DNA of 64,000 bases, taken from assembly GCA_009760855.2 (NCBI GenBank), contig WPIO01000037.1, positions 1,879,501 through 1,943,500 on the forward strand. The letters run 5' to 3'. Position 1 is the stretch's first letter, and every line of letters begins with the position of its first letter. The DNA is from Cristatella mucedo. Its lineage: Eukaryota; Bryozoa; Phylactolaemata; Cristatellidae. The notes beneath the pieces are model-generated. The model was not told the origin of the DNA. It ran no database searches and saw nothing but the letters and a program-made list of their open reading frames with translations. Below are positions 61,065 through 64,000 of the stretch, one piece after another. Made by a program: the position numbers and the translations under genes.

Positions 61065-61255
61065 CCCCTTCTTCGAGTTGATAGTGGCATCACAGCTCAA
61101 GTCGGCTCGCGCTTTTCGTTGACAGAGGTTGTGGGTTCGAATCCTGCAGTTGGCAATCCTGTATTGCCAACTGCAAGCCGCGGTTGTAGCCGTTAAGGCT
61201 CTTCTGCCGATATACAAACGAGGCTTTTAAATAAGCCATTATATTTTATCCCAAC
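61065..61255 (+). mobile_element. tRNA-derived SINE family 1, best copy
   Basis: The tRNA-like head has an A-box region ('agctcaagtcggctcgcgc') and a perfect B box GGTTCGAATCC (61134-61144). It is followed by a body 'ggcaatcctgtattgccaac' (itself an inverted repeat), 'gcaagccgcggttgtagccg', 'ttaaggctcttctgcc' and 'caaacgaggcttttaaataa'. The head pattern fits Pol III promotion. Other pieces are at 4630, 10408 and 20990. Confidence 0.85.
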
Positions 61256-61725
61256 ATCCACTGCTTCTTCGACCTTGGCTTACGAGTTTGCCGCGAGAGT
61301 GGGACTGCTTGATACCAGTTACGACCTTACTGGTTGATAGATGCAGCAGCTCCTAGCTACTTCTTTGAGCGTCATTCATCAATGCTTCAAGAGTATGCGC
61401 GGGCTGGAGGGCCCTATAGAGTTGAAACTCATAGCAGTTGGTAATTGGTTCTGGGCTCCTTACGGTGTCTCCTACACCGATTGTTAAATACCTTTCCTCC
61501 CTGTACACGACTCCGTGCTTTCCTGAAGACGCAGTTTTTCAACCGAGGCTTCGATTTCCGTCAACGCCAGGATCTTGACCCGGCACCATGCCAAACAATC
61601 TATTACCCATGGCAGCGTGTTGCGCGATACCGAACTTATGCTTAACTTGCTGTTTTGTTCCTGGAGAGCGATGAGGCCATAGCACCGTGACCTACGTGCC
61701 ACGCGGGTGCCTTTGAATGGATGGC

Positions 61726-62290
61726 ACGTGGCAGAGCGAGAACATGTCATCTGCATAAAAATGAAAGCCTAGATTGTGCTTGGCGATTACATTGGAAATA
61801 AGTAGGTTTTTTTTTAATCTGCACCAAGCTAAATTCTTTGATGACTCCCTGGATGACCGGTCCCTGTTGATATCTGATGTTGATATGCTCCAAAGTCTCC
61901 TTCTGGGGTGAGACCTAAATCGTTATAGTGCAGTGCCGGTGATGCCTAGGCAAGATGATGGGCACTCGAGAAGGACTTGTTGATCAATGGTATCTAGCGC
62001 TGCAGAGTGATCCAGTAGAACTAGCTGAGAGACTCTACCTTAGTCAGCATTCGTGAAAAGGTCCCTCGATGCAATCTCAATTTGATGCGTACGGGTCAGT
62101 GTCTCTAATGAAGGTATTGCAATCCACCCATTTTTTTCCGATCCGATACCTAGTTAGGGCAGGGTGCAACATTTCATTTACATGACTCCCTGTCTAGCCA
62201 GTTGTCTAACCTCGTATGTCAGGCTGCCTGCGCAAGCACTTGATGCTTCCTGCATGACAATCAGATAGCTAAGAATGCACGCCTAGAGAT
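61726..62290 (-). mobile_element. L2 LINE RT relic
   Basis: The minus strand reads GRVSQLVLLDHSAALDTIDQ then QVLLECPSSCLGITGTAL (about 61930-62050) and AKHNLGFHFYADDM (about 61745-61790). These are RT motifs in the correct order, with an internal deletion and a preserved YADD. It sits just upstream of AMACR. Confidence 0.85.
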
Positions 62291-62386
62291 GCTGCACTCT
62301 ATGGGTACTTCTAATACGGTTGCAGCTGACTGTAAATCAACGCCGGTCCGTTTGCTACCAAAGTGCTTGTGCTTCATTACAGATCT

Positions 62387-62965
62387 CACCAGATCGAAGC
62401 ATGGCTCTCAGAGGAATCAAAGTCATCGAAATGGCCGGGCTTGCCCCTGCCCCTCACTGTGGAATGATTCTCTCTGATTTTGGTGCAACTGTTACCAGAA
62501 TCGACAAGGCAAGCAAATGAGAGGCATCGCCAAGTTGTGTGAATTCGGCTGCGCACTCTTGGGCGATTGTGGTTAAGTAGCTGTTTCGAACTGTGTGAGA
62601 GGTGTGTGACGTGATTGATTCGTGCCTCGTGCTGCTAGTGACCTTCTCTTCACTTGTGGATAGGTTGGTGTGCCAATGCCCCCGGACGGGCTGGCCCGAG
62701 GCAAACGATCGCTGGCTCTCAACCTGAAGATCCCAGAGGCTGTCGAGGTCGTGAAAAAGCTTTGTGAGAAGTCCGATGTCCTCATCGAACCCTACCGGAA
62801 AGGCAAGTAAAACTTTATGGTTGTGATCTTGCCACGAGTCAGCTGATCACATGTCAGGCAAATGGCATCTCGATTGTATCTTGATTGGTGCCCTCAAGAC
62901 TAACTAGTGTCAAAAATGGTTTGCCCTTCACCTACCTCAAATAGTTTACTTTGATCTGGCAATTA

Positions 62966-63003
<38 letters not shown>

Positions 63004-63735
63004 TAGTATTAACTGTTTATCTGATGTCACCCTTAGCACTCAAAGATATTGATTTTGAGTGTGGTGTAGCTTCGTGCAGAAAGAATGTTTTGTATAGCTT
63101 GTTACTATGACTAAATCAATCAAGTTAACAAAGGGCTGCACAGCCCATAATCGTATGCCTCGAAAGTTGATTTGTACGCATGTTTGCATGTGCAAATAAT
63201 GACTTCGTATCTAATCTTTCGAACAAGCTCCCATTTGGTTTTCTGGGTGCAGTTGGTTTACTGGGTGCAGTTAGTTTTCTGTTTGCAGGTGGGTTTTCTG
63301 GCTGCCTCTCAGCTTATATCTGTGGTCATTATTTAGGTGATCAGTCTATCCTGTAAGTGATCAACTGTCTCGTTCTACCAAAACATGCCACAAAGCATCC
63401 CCGTGAAGCTTGTCAAGGCAAAGGCTGAGGCTCTTTCACGGCTCTCCTTACCAATAGTCTCCTAAGCACAAGAAGCTCAGAAATTACTGGTGCGATTTCT
63501 GCCTCGCCCTCTGTTGCCGACGTTGTCTGCTCGATTCTTGCACCGAATGCAGCCCTGTTGATTTACTGCCAATCTCCTCATGTTTTGTCAGGTGTCATGG
63601 AGAAACTCGGCCTTGGCCCCGAGTGTCTCCACAAGATCAACCCCGGCCTAATCTATGCAAGGCTCACAGGCTACGGACAGGCTGGTCCCTATGCCGACAA
63701 GGCCGGCCATGACATCAACTACCTCTCTGTGTCAG
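62387..63735 (+). CDS. AMACR: Alpha-methylacyl-CoA racemase, N-terminal exons (gene continues past window)
   Basis: Coding exons 62401-62508, 62664-62802 and 63592-63735; the first coding exon seems to follow an acceptor at about 62382, so a 5' UTR exon probably lies upstream. AMACR interconverts 2R and 2S methyl-branched acyl-CoAs (pristanoyl, bile-acid intermediates) for beta-oxidation in peroxisomes and mitochondria. It belongs to CoA-transferase family III. Residues 1-36 ([20 protein letters not shown], then [11 protein letters not shown]) form the CoA-binding Rossmann start. Exon 2 has [12 protein letters not shown] and [16 protein letters not shown]. Exon 3 has [28 protein letters not shown] and [11 protein letters not shown], a region carrying conserved active-site residues. 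Introns 1 and 2 have GC donors (AAG|GCAAGC and AAAG|GCAAGT). Exon 3 ends in phase 1 at a GT donor and the rest is beyond 64000. Confidence 0.93.
62962..63003. repeat. (ATT)n microsatellite in AMACR intron 2
   Basis: About 13 ATT units. The L2 hairpin is not recognisable in front of it, so origin as a LINE tail is uncertain. Confidence 0.9.
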
Positions 63736-63858
63736 GTAGATCAGGCACAGCAAGCAGAATTCTACTACTTGCATCGCTAATCGTGAGCTCGTGCAAGCAT
63801 GCAGGCGCGTGTTTCCATGCGAGCGTATTTGGAAGAGAGAGCGCTCCGACGAGCACGC

Positions 63859-64000
63859 GCAAGCGTACCCGTGCAAGCATACCTACTCAAGCATGCCCAC
63901 GCAAGCATGCCCACGCAAGCATGCCCACGCAAGCATGCCCACGCAAGCATGCCCACGCAAGCATGCCCACGCAAGCATGCCCACGCAAGCATGCCCACGC
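63859..64000. repeat. 14-bp minisatellite in AMACR intron 3, cut by window end
   Basis: The unit 'gcaagcatgcccac' repeats exactly about 7 times from 63901 to the end, with two or three diverged units before it. Each unit contains the palindrome GCATGC. The full array length is unknown. Confidence 0.95.

Overview
This is nuclear DNA of an animal. The genes are split by spliceosomal introns and match metazoan families: a furin-activated matrix metalloproteinase, the ribosome-biogenesis factor TSR2, a Tctex1-type dynein light chain and alpha-methylacyl-CoA racemase. The rest is dense with L2-clade LINE fragments, tRNA-derived SINEs, (CT)n/(GA)n/(ATT)n microsatellites and GC-rich, CpG-rich single-copy DNA. 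A repeat-rich invertebrate, possibly marine, is the most likely source, but the sequence alone does not fix the phylum.

Layout. 1-15 kb: no convincing complete gene; LINE 3' ends, two SINE families, long CT/GA arrays, GC-rich DNA and one weak minus-strand exon candidate near 3.1 kb. 15.2-23.5 kb: a complete seven-exon MMP gene on the plus strand, with TATA box and poly(A) signal, interrupted by a 13-bp minisatellite and SINEs. 24-34 kb: mostly retroelements, including the best L2 copy (28.76-30.17 kb) and a decayed LINE of another subfamily. 25.8-40.4 kb: on the minus strand, a candidate unrecognised gene with a signal peptide (40.3 kb), two tandem CUB-like cysteine modules in phase-1 exons (37.5 and 36.8 kb) and, less surely, a transmembrane terminal exon at 26.0 kb. 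A similar module seems to lie on the plus strand at 34.7-34.95 kb. 41.7-48.6 kb: complete five-exon TSR2 on the plus strand, with L2 debris in its introns. 49.5-49.95 kb: intronless Tctex1-domain gene on the minus strand, tail-to-tail with TSR2. 50-62 kb: L2 fragments, a pogo/Tigger-like transposase relic and SINEs. 62.4 kb to the end: the first three coding exons of AMACR, whose first two introns start with GC instead of GT; the window ends inside a 14-bp minisatellite in the next intron.

The four recognised genes do unrelated jobs (extracellular proteolysis, 40S ribosome maturation, dynein light chain, branched-chain fatty acid and bile acid oxidation), so there is no operon-like logic. The strongest structural theme is shared by the mobile elements. 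The L2 LINE and one SINE family end in the same stem-loop of about 35 nt (outer stem around GCGCC/GGCGC, inner stem AGAGA/TCTCT, loop TTAAGT). This stem-loop occurs more than 15 times in the window, sometimes with changes that keep it paired, and suggests the SINE is copied by the L2 reverse transcriptase.
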